From Amanita rubescens (Eukaryota; Basidiomycota; Agaricomycetes; Agaricales; Amanitaceae): 64,000 nucleotides of DNA. Under the pieces are notes generated by a model. That model made no database searches, was not told the origin of the DNA, and saw only the letters and a program-made list of their open reading frames with translations. Each line of letters opens with the position of its first letter. Position 1 is the stretch's first letter. Below, in pieces: positions 1 through 12,559 of the stretch. The stretch is taken from assembly GCA_015039365.1 (NCBI GenBank), contig WION01000148.1:1-64000 (forward strand), in the 5' to 3' direction. The position numbers and the translations under genes were made by a program.

Positions 1-867
1 GGACTGTAATGAACGAAGCGATGGTCGAGCCGGTCGAGCCGGGCCAATCGGAAGCTAGCGGAGCTGAATTCTCCGAGGATTCCAACGCCATTTTCTCGTC
101 TTCGGCAATGTCATATCCTCGATGCTTCTGAACACAACCAGAGTCTCCTGACAACGCCGACCCGCCATCCCAACTTACTAACCCGCACGACACACAGGGC
201 ACTGCGACCTTAGTATCGATTGCTTATGGTGTCCCTCCTTTACACCAAGGACAGACACCACGTGCAGCTCCCAATTCTTATAGAAAGCGCCGTTTTGGTG
301 ATATTCAACTGTTCAAGCGTTCAGTCAGCAACGCCAGCGTGCACTGGCACGCAGTCGTCGCAGCGACCAATGATCTAGTCACGGTCTGCGCGTCACAGTC
401 CCCACGCCATTTTTCCTGAACCATTTACTTTGAACCTTGCCCTGGCCGGTTGTGCAGGCGATGACAACTGTATCCCCTGCTTTTGAGCATCTCGTGGAAC
501 TAACGGTAAGCATTAAGCCCTCTATTCTCGTTTCTTCAACCATCTACCATTTCGAGCAACGGGATATGTCAGGCAAGGCTGAAGCTGACTGATATCGTTG
601 TTCGAATTTCTCTTGCCGCTACCATGTGTCCTCGAATTTATCTCGTTTTTCAGGAACAGGGTGAGTAAAGCGAGCCAGTGAGGCTGTCGAAGCCGACCTG
701 GCATTGTCGCTCGAACTGGTCTCGCTGAGCGGCCCTGTACCTCGCCACCCGTTTTCTCACTGGTCTCGTTTTCTGCGATCTTCCGCAGATGCATCTGCTC
801 GGAAAACCGACGCACTCCGTGACCATTATTGTATCTTTTCCTTTACCCAACCTGTCTCTTGAATTGA
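1..867. other. Left edge, no gene recognised
   Basis: I see no convincing gene here. Positions about 30-75 closely resemble 4293-4339, downstream of the first oxidoreductase pseudogene: both contain a GCCGGTC-AGCC-GCCAATCGGAAG core followed by GCTGAATTCTC. The stretch is therefore probably the 3' flank of a lost neighbouring unit. Minus-strand reading frames at 520-815 show no domain and look like chance. Confidence 0.3.
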
Positions 868-1863
868 ATGCTCACGTGGATGCTTTATATTCAAGATTAT
901 GATGGCTCTGGCCCTGCTGATGATGGGGATGGCTATCGCATGACAAGTGCCATTCCTAGTGCCGACAGCGATGGTGTGGCCGCCAACCTCCCCGGCGATG
1001 CATCAACCAGCTCAACCCCGGCCCCATTAACTCGAATCCAGAAGCGAAAGCTACGCTACAAGCTTTACCGGGCGGACAAACGGCGGAAGGAGCGCGAAAT
1101 GAAGTTGGCCGCGAACGCGATGTCTGGCGCCCCCTCGGATTCTGATCCTAACCGCATGACGAACGACGGCCCTGGTGTCACAGCGAGAGTGCAGCCGCCC
1201 CTTTCCAGCCATGCATCAACCGATCCATCCTCCATCCCACCAAATACAGGGATGAAGCGAAGGCTAAGCTCTAGTTCTCCTCGGGCAGCCAAACGGCAAA
1301 AGGAAGCGGCCAAGAGCGCGACGTTTGATGGGCCCGTAACGGATTCTGGTCCTAACCACACGACAAGTATGCCCCTGGTTCCGACAGGGATAGCGCAGCC
1401 CCCACCTTTCCACCCATATATCAACCCTCCCATCCTCCACCTCATCAATGCTGGAGGTGGCCGAGAACACAATGCTTGGCGGTCCCCTCACGAGTTCCAA
1501 TTCGGACCCTAACCACATGATAATCGACACTTCTGGCCGATAACGATGGTACAGCTGCAGAGCCTTCCAGCCGCACCGAAGCGCAAATCCTTAGCACGAA
1601 TCCAGAAGGACAGGATACGCAGTAAGATCCGCCGGGGGGCTAAACGGTACAAGGAGAAGCAAATGAGGCTGGCTAAGGAAGCAATGGCTGGCAGTCCCCT
1701 CACGGAAAGCAATCAATCTGATTCTCACTGCATGACAAATGATGCACCTGGTACCGACAGTGGTAGAGCGGATCCCTGCCTTCTGGCGATGCTTCAATCC
1801 CTCCCATCCTCCGAAGAAAATGCGATGCTCTGCACATCACCGGCTTCCACGGCGTCGGGCTGA
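868..1863 (+). pseudogene. Basic, internally repeated protein gene, probably decayed
   Basis: Function is unknown. Two open stretches (868-1512 and 1546-1863, different frames) carry the same imperfect module: a basic helix-like run (RIQKRKLRYK, then KRRKEREMKLA; in the last copy ARIQKDRIRSK, then KEKQMRLAKEAM), then a short acidic/Ser part and a conserved end of the type DPNRMTNDGPG or SHCMTNDAPG. A third, weaker module lies at about 1255-1375 (KRRLSSSSPRAAKRQ). A piece of the tail (SDPNHMIIDTSGR) lies in yet another frame at about 1468-1525. The jump between frames without a clear GT-AG intron suggests a repeat protein broken by indels. The basic run loosely resembles a bZIP basic region, but no leucine zipper follows. 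It may still be one spliced gene with an exon structure I could not solve. Confidence 0.35.
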
Positions 1864-2309
1864 CCAATGATGGGTAGCATCTTGGCGACCTTCTTTGTCG
1901 GTTCTGGGGCAAAGTGTTATTCAATAAAGTTTATCAGTCGGATGGCCCACCCTCCAACCCGCGACAATATTTACTTCATCTTAATTGTGCGACGTACTGT
2001 TCTGGTGGTGCTTGAATTTTTACGATAATCAAGACGACGATCTAATTTACCTTATAGGCTGTACATACATCATACATCATACATATCACGCTTCCTCTAT
2101 TTGGGGATCTAGTCAAGCCAATGAAAAGCTGAACTCGTCCTTCCTCTTTACAACCCACGACGTTCACCGCAACCTCGACGATGCCGACGACCACTATTCC
2201 CACTGGAAATACCTCCTTCGGAGACGTTTGCAGTTAGTTACATCAGTATCACGTACACGCTCCGACGTTTGCGTGATTACCTAAATGCCAAGTGACGATT
2301 CTGTGTACT

Positions 2310-4188
2310 ATGGGCGCCATGTCAGCGATCTTATACTTCGTTCTAGTTCTTCTGCCGCTCGTCCTTGGCAATTCACTAAGCAACTACAAACACATATGCG
2401 AAGCTATAGCGTCTGCTATTTCTCCTGAAAGCGCGGTGTTCTATGCAGGTGGGCACCCATCGTTTCCCTAAGTCCGTTCTTCCTCGCGGATATCCCAGGC
2501 AGCAACAGTTACGACAGCGATATACGCCACTGGGCTATCACCGGTTCGCAACGCTCAGCTTGCACAGTTGAACCTGGAAATGCAAATGACGTAGGCAAAG
2601 TTGTGCGTCATGTTGCCGTCTTCAATTGGCGAGTAGTACCGCTGACGGACATCAATGCAACTGCAAATCCTAGACAAACTCCGAACTCCTTTTGCCGTTA
2701 GTTCAAGTTTATCTCCTCTAATGGATGGTAGTTGAAGTTATGTGCAGGTCAAAAGTGGAGGCTACGTTATGAATCCTGGATTCTCATCCACACCGGGGGT
2801 TCAAATTGCTATGACCCGGTTCAATGAAGTTATCTACGACTCTTCAACAGAAACGGTGCAATTTGGCTCTGGTCTCATCTTCGACGATGTTACGATGCTT
2901 TGGCGCCTTACAACCGCAGCGTCACTGGTGCAAGAGTAGCCGGAGTAGGCGTTGGCGGATATTTGCTTGGTGGTGGTGAGCACGAGATGTTTTAATGTGT
3001 TCATTCTGGTCATAATATTCCTTTCGAAGGATACAGCTGGAAGACGAATCAAATCGGACTCGGTTCCGATACCATTATATTATTGACTACGAGTTCGTGA
3101 AGCCCGATGGGGAAATAGTTAAAGTGACTGGATTATCAGATGCTGAATTATTCTTCGGGCTTAAGGTGATTTATTTCTCGCGCCCTTTATCCGACTGAGC
3201 TGACTGACGTTCACGTTTACGGTTCACCTAGGGTGGTTTCAACAATTTTGTAAGGCGAATGAATACCAATGTGATAACTAGCCAACCTATTTTCAGGGTA
3301 TAGTTACCCGCTTTACGTTGAATGCGTTACCGCAACCGGCTGTCTGGTGTGTATCTCGTTAGCTTGTGAGGTCAGAAAGTTGATATTTATAATTAGGCCG
3401 TTACAATTATCTATCCCCGTTCGTCCGTTCCAGACGTGACAGCTGCTATTATAAAGTTCAGCGCCGACAACCAGGATTCAAGAGCGAATATTGAGCCTCA
3501 GGACTGTTTGATGACTTTTTGACGGTTTCTTCCGAGTCAAGCGACGTACATACAAGGAAGTATACCGATTTCATTAATTCTGTGAACACCACATCTGTTG
3601 CTGGCATTTGGTGGGTTTCACCACAATTTATATGCTTATATGCGATAGTGATTGAACACTGATCAACTCTTAGCGGGGTGTTCCACACCGTCCCACTACT
3701 CAAACACTCTCCAAAAGTTATGGCGGCAATCCAGAACGAGACGAGGGTATGTTGAGTCATCCTGTTAAAGTATAGCCTTCCGATAAACATTCCTCGTTAG
3801 TTCTGGGGTCAAGCTCTGTCTAAAAAAGGCGGATTTGTCGGATACACTGTAGAGCCGCTTCTACCGACCATACTGAGCCACAATACCACACCGACAGCTT
3901 ATCCTCCAACCCGCGACCAGGTCTACTTTCCGTTCACTATTAGCTTTCTTGGTTGGCAAAATGCAAAGTACGACAGCTATTTTTATGATGCCATTCGACA
4001 GAGTGCCGAATGTATCCGTCACGTCGCCATTCAAGATGGCCAGGATATAAGCGATGCACGCTTTATCCAAATGACGCAATATTCCTCTGAGAGACATGTA
4101 TGGTGCGAATTTGGACAAGTTGCACTCGTTGAGGCACAGGGTCGACCCGCACAATGTCATGGGATTGACAGGCGGATTCAAGTTTTGA
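2310..4188 (+). pseudogene. FAD-linked oxidoreductase, copy 1 (broken)
   Basis: The gene keeps the exon layout and sequence of the intact copies at 8.3 and 10.6 kb. It starts with a hydrophobic signal peptide (MSAILYFVLVLLPLVLG, ATG at 2310 or 2319), followed by the SACTVEPG segment, an exon beginning VKSGGYVMNPGF, and the C-terminal stretch TAYPPTRDQVY. It cannot be translated through. One base is missing near 2890 (GATGTTACG where the others have GACGTCTAC), a shift lies near 3080 within the exon after GYSWKTNQ, and the last exon has lost bases near 4065-4095. The flavin-linking His of KSGGH is Tyr here (KSGGY). These lesions are independent of those in copy 2. Confidence 0.8.
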
Positions 4189-5258
4189 TATAGAAAGTTG
4201 TAGACAACCTAATTTCTGCTCATAGGATGGTCGACAGGTTGTCGTTTTAAATATTACAATCTTGGACTTGCGTTGCTATTGGTGTGTCGGGCAGCCGGTC
4301 AAGCCGAGCCAATCGGAAGTTGAGTGGGGCTGAATTCTCAGCTCCGACTGGACTTGTCCGAGATCCGTTCTTTTGTGTTGCCACTCCACCTCGATGATGC
4401 TGACCGCCATTGCAAGTCAAGAACAACCATGGTATTAGGTACGGCAACTTCCTTGCCCAAGAGGCCACATGCTGGTCGTCGCTTTTTATCCTTGCTGAAC
4501 GCGTCGTCTTGGCAGTATTCAAATGCCGGCAAATGCATCCTATGTGCTGAAGACCTGCAGCTACCCGTTGTGCTAAGCACCCTATTCGTTCATCCTCGTG
4601 GTCATACAATACCGAAATAGACTACGCGGGTTTGTATATTCACCCTGCGATGCAATTCACTTGTTCCACGTTACCATCAAGAAATCACCGCGTATTTGAC
4701 TGAAGAATGCGAAAAATGGGATAGGACCAGAAAGGATCACATCATAGGTGATGACACGGTGTCCACGGAGTGCTTTTTGTCGATGCAATTACTTCGGCAC
4801 CAGCCGCCTTGGCAAGGCCAAGCCTTCAGTTTTACGAAGTCACAACTATGAATAGATGCTGCTCCAGGCTCTCGGCCATGCTCAGTTTACGTCGGGAACG
4901 ACTCGTTTAATCGCATCTTACGCTATTTGTCTTGGGATTCTAGGAGTCGGTGCCGGAGCCTGCAAGATTCATGCGTCACTGCTTGATGAGCACGGATGGA
5001 TCTGGATCAAGATCGCGGACATCGTCCCCAGAATCGTCGCCTTGCTTCCTTCGTCTGCTATAATTCTCGAGCGTGATGGATGCACTTGTTCAATTGCTTA
5101 GTCGAGGAGCATTGACAGCGAGCATTCCCAGGGATGGGTTTCAGTTATGAACAGATTTCCTCAACATCGTGTATTCCGTACATGCTCCGACGTTTACGCA
5201 TTAATACTCGTTCTAGATGCTCGTTGCCAATGCACGCATCTGAGCGGCATTAAGGGAG
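4189..5258. other. Spacer between oxidoreductase copies 1 and 2
   Basis: No gene recognised. Open frames at 4247-4620 overlap on opposite strands and show no domain. An 81-codon frame at 4856-5101 has hydrophobic stretches but no family resemblance. The part just before copy 2 (about 5150-5215, with CGTACATGCTCCGACGTTTACG) matches the region before copy 1 (about 2240-2280), so promoter-proximal DNA was duplicated along with the genes. Confidence 0.3.
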
Positions 5259-5265
5259 TATAAAA
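5259..5265 (+). promoter_or_regulatory. TATA-like box of oxidoreductase copy 2
   Basis: TATAAAA lies 43 nt before the ATG at 5308, a usual spacing for a fungal TATA box. The promoter is kept although the gene is broken. Confidence 0.4.
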
Positions 5266-5307
5266 CCAACGGCGGTACAGCTCAAATGCCGTCCAAAATC
5301 CATAGCA

Positions 5308-7313
5308 ATGTTAGCAACCTTATACTTCGTTCTAGCTCTTCTACCCCTCGTCTCCGGTGAATCTAACCAATGTCAAGCGCGATTCTAACGACTGCAAAGA
5401 AGTATGTCAAGCTATATCTGCTGCAGTTTCGTCCAAAACCACGGTTTTCTATCCCGGTGGGGACTCATCAGTTCCCAAGCGACGCACTTCCTCACCTTTA
5501 TTTCAGGAAGCAAAAACTACGAAAATGATATATCTCATTGGGTTGCTTCCAGCTCGCAACAATCAGCTTGCACAGTTGAACCTGGGAGCGCACATGACGT
5601 AGGAAAGATTGTAAATTGTGTCGCCATCATTCTCGTCAAGTGCCATGCTGATGGTCATGATACAGCTACAAATGCTAGGCAAATCCCGTACTCCTTTCGC
5701 CGTGAGTTTCGAATACATTCCCCTCAACGGCCGGGAGAAAACTAATTATCCTATATAGGTTAAGAGCGGAGGTCACAGCGTAAACCCTGGATTCTCATCC
5801 ACTCCGGGCATTCAAATTTCCATGACCCGTTTCAGCGAAGTTATATACGACTCTTCGACAGAAACAGTGGAAATTGGACCTGGCCTTCTTTTGGGGACGT
5901 TTATGATGCTTTGGCGCCCTACAACCGCAGCGTCGCCGGCGGTAGAACAGGTGGAACAGGTTGTTGGAGGACTGCTGCTCGGTGGTGGTGAGTAGAACGT
6001 ATTCTGACATCGTCATTATATCTAGTCTCAATGTCACCTTCAAAGGATACACCTGGCAGACAATCAAATCGGACTCGCAAATTGACACCATTGTTGCTTA
6101 TGAGCTAGTGAAGCCAGATGGGAAGTGATCAAAGTAACAGAAGAATCAGATCCTGAACTCTTCTTCGGGCTCAAGGTGATTTCTCTCCAGTCCTTTTGTC
6201 GACTAAGCTCACGTTCACTTTGTTTAGGGTGGTCTGAATAACTTTGTAAGACGTTCAAATACTGAGATGAAGACCACCTAACATGATGTTAGGGAGTGGT
6301 CACCCGCTTCACGTTGAAGGCATTACAACAACCCTCTGTCTGGGTATCATCTCATCAGCTTAACTTTGTGAAGTATTGATACGATACTATTTTAGGCCGG
6401 TACAATTAACTACCCTTCATCTTCGGTGCCGGATGCGGTAGCTGCTCTTGTGAAGTTCAGTGCTAACAACAAGAATGCGAAGGCAAATATTTTGTCTTTA
6501 TTCAACTTCATCAACGGCTCGGTATAGTATTTAAAATACGCCTGGTCATTGACTTGTAGATTAACGTGCTTGTCCTCCTAGACCTTAAACAAGGCAATAT
6601 TGTACTATGATGGTCCCAGCCCACCCTCAGGACTCTTTGCTGATTTTTTCAAGATTCCCGAGGTGGCACGCGATGTCCATACAAGGAGCTTCGCCAATTT
6701 TATTAATTCTATAAGCCACAATTTCCTCATTGGTCATCGGCGAGTTTCGTTATCTTTTATATCCAATTGCGATTGAATCATAGACTCTTAGCGGGATGTT
6801 CCAAACTGTTCCACTGCTTAGAAACTCCCGAAAGGTCATGGCTGCAATCCTAAACGAGACGAATGTACGTCATTATGCTATTGAAGTGTAGCGTTTCAAG
6901 TTAGTAACATTCCTTGTAAGTTCTGGGGCCAAGCTCTATCTGACAAGGGTGGGTTTGTGTTGTATACCGCTGAACCATTCCTATCCTCCATCCTGAGCCA
7001 CAACAAGGCACCGACGGCTTACCCTCCGACTCGTGACCATGTCTACCTTCCTCTCGGTATCTTGTTTGCGTGGGTAAACGCAACGCATGATGATTTTTTT
7101 TACGATGCCATTCGTCGGAGTGCCGAACGCATCCGCGATGTTGCGATTCAAGATGGTCAGGAGATTGCTCATGCACTGCTGTACCCTAACTATGCCATCT
7201 TTGGCACCCCTTTGGGAGATATGTATGGCGCGAATGTGGATAAGTTGCACAGATTGAAGAAGAGGGTAGATCCGGATAATGTTATGGAGTTGACTGGAGC
7301 GTTCAAATTTTGA
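5308..7313 (+). pseudogene. FAD-linked oxidoreductase, copy 2 (broken)
   Basis: Same family and exon order as copies 3 and 4. The start (MLATLYFVLALLPLVSG) gives a signal peptide, but the frame then shifts near 5357-5370 so that the matching segment DSNDCKEVCQAIS lies in another frame. More lesions: around 5885-5975 the exon for the flavin-binding loop (DDVYNALAPYN...GVGVGGFLLGGG) is scrambled over frames, and one base is lost near 6124 in the segment VKPDGxVxKVTE. The KSGGHSVNPGF motif with its His and the whole last exon (about 6920-7313, ending in DPDNVMELTGAFKF) remain open. The gene should give no functional protein. Confidence 0.8.
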
Positions 7314-8275
7314 TTTGGGTCGGATCGTTTGTGCCAGTGATACCAGATGGACAATAGTCTACACTCACGACATGTGACGAAACCTGAGGGAATCATTATT
7401 GAATAACATGCGGTGCGCGACTATATCTTTTAGGGTGCACATATGGTCTCGGAGCTATCTGACTAGCGATCGAAGGTGAGTTCGGGATGAGATGCGGCCG
7501 CTGATTTTGATCCAATAATCGTCAAGCGTCGTATATCCCGGCCGTAGGACAAACAAAAGATTATAATAAGAACCTTCGAGCGGTTTACCATTGGCTCTCG
7601 TCCCCACTAGTTCAATGGACAGACATGAAGGAACTGGAGATTATCTGAGCAATCGCCGAACAATCATAGCACACTATCGGCGCTTCCACCAGTGTCTGCC
7701 TCGATGAGGCTTCGAAGTTCAATGTGCCAGTGCATTCCGCATGATAAACAAGGTCCAAAACCAGTGGCGCAGAAGTTCCGGAATCCGGATCTGCACTCTC
7801 CATTGTTTTAGTATTCATATTTGTGGATAACTTGCGATCTATTTGATGCTTATCATAGGGCCTTGAATGGCATGTAACTTCTAGTGGCATTTCATTCTCG
7901 GTCCGAGATTTTCTATTTGTCCGTGTTTGTCCGTTCTTTCACTCTCCAACCGCGCGGTCTCCCGGCGTCAACAGGGAGATAGCGTAGGACGGCATTCATA
8001 CCGTGACATGCGTTTCGAAAAGACTAGCATCAAGGAGTGACATTAAAAGTGCGTTTTGAAATGTTTTAGTTGAAGCAAGCCTGAGACACATATAGGTTCA
8101 TCATTGTCGTTACTCAGGCTCAATAAATCAATACGAAGTAATACAGTCACGCCAAAACGGATTGTGTACACGTCACCTTACGGCCGGGGGCTTATCAATG
8201 AATGCTATGCCCATGAGGCACATGACCATCCTATTAATATGATGGAGGAAACACCATGGCTCCCTCACAAGAACG
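7314..8275. other. Spacer before oxidoreductase copy 3
   Basis: No gene, repeat or RNA structure that I can support. The minus-strand frame at 7612-7890 has no recognisable motif. Confidence 0.3.
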
Positions 8276-10281
8276 ATGATTGAGGTCTTGCACTTTGTTC
8301 TAGTTCTCGTATCCTACTTCTTTGGTGGTCAGCCCAATATCGAACTCGACCCTAAGAGCCATCAGCGCGCATGTCAAGCCATTTCAGATGTAATTTCGCC
8401 CCAAAGCGCCGTTTATTATCCTGGTAAGTTCTTCTCTATTTTCCCGTCTTCTTCCGAACTTAACACTTTATGTTTTCCCTACAGGAAGTGAACGCTACGT
8501 GAAAGATACGCATCACTGGGGTCTCATCAGCGCCCAACCATCTGCCTGTACAGTTGAACCTGGAGACGCAAGGGATGTAGGAAAAATTGTGAGTCTTGGT
8601 ATCCTCGTCAAGTTCCGTGTGCTCACTATCAATGGTCATCGATATAGTTGCAAATTCTTGGCAAATCCCGTATTCCTTTCGGCGTCAGTGAACATTCAAC
8701 ATTTCATTTCGACAATATCTAATTTGAACATACCATGTTATCTAGATCAAAAGCGGAGGCCATACTATGAATCCTGGATTCTCATCCACACCAGGCGTTC
8801 AGATTGCTTTAACTCGATTCAATGAAATCAAATACGATTCTTCGGCCGAAACGGTGGAGTTCGGTTCTGGCCTTCGTTGCGACGACGTCTACAATGCTCT
8901 GGCACCCTACAACCGTAGTATTGCTGGGGCAAGAGGGTCTGGGGTAGGTGTTGGAGGGTTCTTGCTCGGTGGAGGTAGGTTTGCAGTATTTGATATGACC
9001 TTTTCTTAACCGCATTCGAAGGTTATTCCTGGAAGACGAATCAAAATGGGCTTGGATTTGATACTATCGTTGCTTACGAGCTCGTAAAACCAAATGGACA
9101 AGTGGTCAAAGTGACGGAACAATCGGATCCTGAACTGTTCTTTGGGTTAAAGGTGATTTGTCTATCATTTACTCTGGCGAATGCAGTGAGCTCACGTTTC
9201 CTTTTGTCAGGGTGGCTTCAACAACTTCGTAAATCGTCCGTTTATCACCATGTGACGGGCTAACCCATCACTAGGGTGTCGTAACTCGCTTCACGCTGAA
9301 GGCATTGCCTCAACCTGCGGTCTGGGTATGTGTTGCGGCTGTTGCATTTATGGGTGTGGTAAATATGACGTTTTCAGGCTGCAACGATTTCCTATCCCGG
9401 ATCTGCTATGCCGGATATATCAGCCGCTTTCCTGAAATTTGATGACAATAACAGCGATGTAAAGGCAAATGTGATACCCTTATACCTCTCATTCAACGGC
9501 ACGGTATGTGTCAAAGCGTTCTGTGCCTTGACTTGTAGCTCATGCTCATCCCAGATGATAGTCACTCTATATTTATACTATGATAGTCCCAACCCTCCAC
9601 CCGGGCTTTTTGATGAGTTTTTGACGGTTTCGGCGCTATCAAGCAATGTACACGAAGGAACCTTTGCCGATTACATCAATTCCAATTCACTAGATGCTTT
9701 AAGTGGCCTTCGGTACGTGTCGACTTCTTTTTTTGTTAATATCAATCAAACCAGTGAATCACAGAGGGGTATACCACACTGTTCCGTTGCTTAAGCATTC
9801 TCCAAACGTCATGGCGGCAATTCAAAACGAGACGACTGTGCGTCACCTTTCCATTGATGCATAATCCTTCATTGATGTCTCCCTTTAGTTCTGGGGTGAA
9901 TATTTATCCCCGAAAGCCGGGAGTATCGGGTACGCTCTTGAGCCATTCCTGCCGTCCATCTTGAGCCACAACACCTCACCAACGGCTTACCCCCCGACCC
10001 GTGACCATGTCTATTACCCTCTTGCCCTTTACGCATCATGGGTGGATGAGAAATATGACAACGAGTTTTACGAAGTCATTCGCCAGAGTGCCGCACGCAT
10101 TCGCGATGTCGCTACTCAAGATGGCCAGGATTTAACCAATGCGCCACTCTACCCGAACTATGCCATGTTTGATGTTCCGTTAAGTGATATGTATGGCGAA
10201 AATGTGGACAAGTTGCGATCGCTGAGGCGAAGGGTTGATCCTCACAATGTTATGGGATTGACGGGTGGATTCAGATTTTGA
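8276..10281 (+). CDS. Secreted FAD-linked oxidoreductase (BBE-like), copy 3
   Basis: Predicted flavin oxidase of the PCMH/berberine-bridge type; substrate unknown. I place eleven exons: 8276-8423, 8485-8588, 8648-8683, 8746-8974, 9022-9152, 9211-9228, 9275-9325, 9378-9503, 9555-9712, 9765-9837 and 9889-10281. They give 488 codons in one frame, close to the family length. A signal peptide opens the protein (MIEVLHFVLVLVSYFFGG). KSGGH near residue 100 supplies the His that links FAD at C8-alpha in this family. GVGVGGFLLGGG is the FAD loop; the Cys that gives a second link in berberine-bridge enzyme is replaced. The BBE-type C-terminus ends YPNYAMFDVP...VDPHNVMGLTGGFRF. Neighbours on both sides are paralogues in the same direction. 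Confidence 0.88.
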
Positions 10282-10570
10282 GTTGGGCGGTTGGGCGGAT
10301 TTACAGTATAAATATGGGCCTCGAGTTACGTTCAACTTGTTTAGACCGGACAAGTCGGGATATGATATATGACAGATGATGATTGTTTGGAAACACGTTG
10401 CAGCGGGGGGAACAAAAAAGTCAAAAGCGGAGATAAATCTGACTAATTGACGTTCACACATGATGTCGTTCAGAATTACATATGGCAAAGATGCTGTGCA
10501 CATGAGCGCTGTTACAGCATGACGAGCTTGACGTTTAACTACATGTGGTAAGGCTCTTATCCTCAAACCC

Positions 10571-12559
10571 ATGATTGAGGCTCTACATTTTGTTTTAGTT
10601 CTCGTGTCGTTCATCTTCGGTCCAACCAATGTCGAGCCCGATGCTAAGAGCCATCAACGAATATGCCGAGCCATTTCAGACGTGACTTCATCCAACAGCG
10701 CCGTTTACTATCCCGGTGCGTTCTCATTGATTTACAATGTTGATTTTTTTCTTTATGTTTGCGCTCTAGGAAGTGAAGGCTATGCGAATGATACACACCA
10801 CTGGGGTCTCACCAACACGCAAGCGTCTGCGTGTACAGTTGAACCTGGGAACCCGAGGGATGTAGGAAAGATTGTGAGCCGCGATAGTGCCCTCATCAAG
10901 TGCCGTGCTCATTGTCATCGATCCAGCTACAAATCTTGGGTAAATCCCGTACTCCGTTCGCCGTGCGTTCTCATCCATCTTCTTCAACGATTTCTAACAT
11001 TAAAAAACGATGTTATCTAGATAAAAAGTGGAGGCCACCATGCAAATCCTTCTTTCTCGTCCACGTCGGGCGTTCACATTGCGTTGTCACGTTTTAATGA
11101 AGTCCGTTATGATCCTTTGACTGAAACGGTCGAATTCGGTTCTGGGCTTCGTTTCAACGACGTTTACAACGCTCTGGCGCCTTACAATCGTAGTGTCGCT
11201 GGACCAAGAGTGTCTGGGGTGGGCGTTGGAGGGTTCTTGCTGGGTGGAGGTGAGTCCCAAGAGGCATTCAACATGATCTATGTTCAATTTCGCGCTTGCA
11301 GGGTATTCCTGGAAGACAAATCAACATGGACTCGGATTCGAATCTGTCGTCGCTTATGAGCTCGTGAAACTTGATGGGCAGGTGGTCAAGGTGACGGAAA
11401 AATCTGATGCTCAACTTTTCTTCGGGCTTAAGGTTATTCCCGTCGTTTTCTCCGGCCAACTTTAGCTCATGATCACTCCTGTCTAGGGTGGCTTCAACAA
11501 TTTCGTAAGTCGTCTAATTGCCGGCCTGGCGGCTCGCTAACCCGGTATTAGGGCGTGGTTACTCGTTTTACCATGAAGGTGCTGTACCAACCTGCAGTTT
11601 GGGTGCGTGTCCATCTGTTTCGTCAGTAGTGGATAGCTAATATGACACTTCTAGGCTACAACAGTTTTCTATCCGGGATCTGCTATGTCGGACGTATCAG
11701 CTGCTATCGTCAAGTTTAGTACCGATAACAAGGACGGAAAAGCAAATATGACGCCTGCGTTCATCTCGATGAACGGCACTGTGTGTATTAGGCATTATCT
11801 ACCTTTATTTGTCCGTTTACGCACACCCTTCCCAGATCGTGGTCATGCAAACTTTATATTATGACGGTCCCAGTCCGCCTATGGGAATTTTTGATGATTT
11901 CTTCACGATTCCTTCCATGTTCAGCAATGTCCACGAAGGAAGCTTTGCCGAGTTCATTACTTCTAATTCTGCCGACGCTATTGGTGGCATACGGTATGCG
12001 TCATCGTCCGTTAAGTTCGATAGCGATTAAACTGGTAGTTTACAGCGTGGCATTCCACACTGTCCCGCTACTCAGGCACTCTCCAAAGATCATGGCAGCG
12101 GTGCAAAACGAGACAACTGTACGTCGTCATCCCATCATGTATAGCTTCGTATTAACCACTCCTTAGTTCTGGAGCACGGCTTTATTTCCTAAAGTCATGA
12201 ACTTTGGTCACCTTTTTGAGCCGTTCCTACCATCCATCTTGAGCCACAATGGGACACCGACGGCGTACCCTCCGACTCGCGACCTAGTCTACTTTCCCTT
12301 CTGTCTTTACGCTGGATGGGTAGATGAGGCATACGACAACGATGCTTATGACGCCATTCGTCAGAGTGCTGCACGCATTCGTGACGTTGCGATCCAGGAC
12401 GGCCAGGATATAGCAAATGCTCCACTATACCCGAACTACGCCATATTTGATACACCGTTGAGCGATATGTATGGTGGGAACGTAGACAAGCTGCGATGGT
12501 TAAGGCGAAGGGTTGATCCACACAACGTTATGGGGTTGAGTGGTGGATGGAGATTTTGA
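10571..12559 (+). CDS. Secreted FAD-linked oxidoreductase (BBE-like), copy 4
   Basis: Closest to copy 3 and probably its recent tandem duplicate; the spacer is only 290 nt. Eleven exons: 10571-10715, 10770-10873, 10927-10962, 11021-11249, 11302-11432, 11487-11504, 11552-11602, 11655-11780, 11836-11993, 12046-12118 and 12167-12559. They add up to 488 codons with no stop (487 residues). Exons 2-11 have the same lengths as in copy 3. The signal peptide is MIEALHFVLVLVSFIFG; the flavin-link motif is KSGGHH; the FAD loop reads RVSGVGVGGFLLGGG; the end is VDPHNVMGLSGGWRF. The donor after GLK is GTTATT, unusual but shared in type with other copies. Ser/Thr and Asn-X-Thr sites are common, as expected for a secreted glycoprotein. 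Confidence 0.87.
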
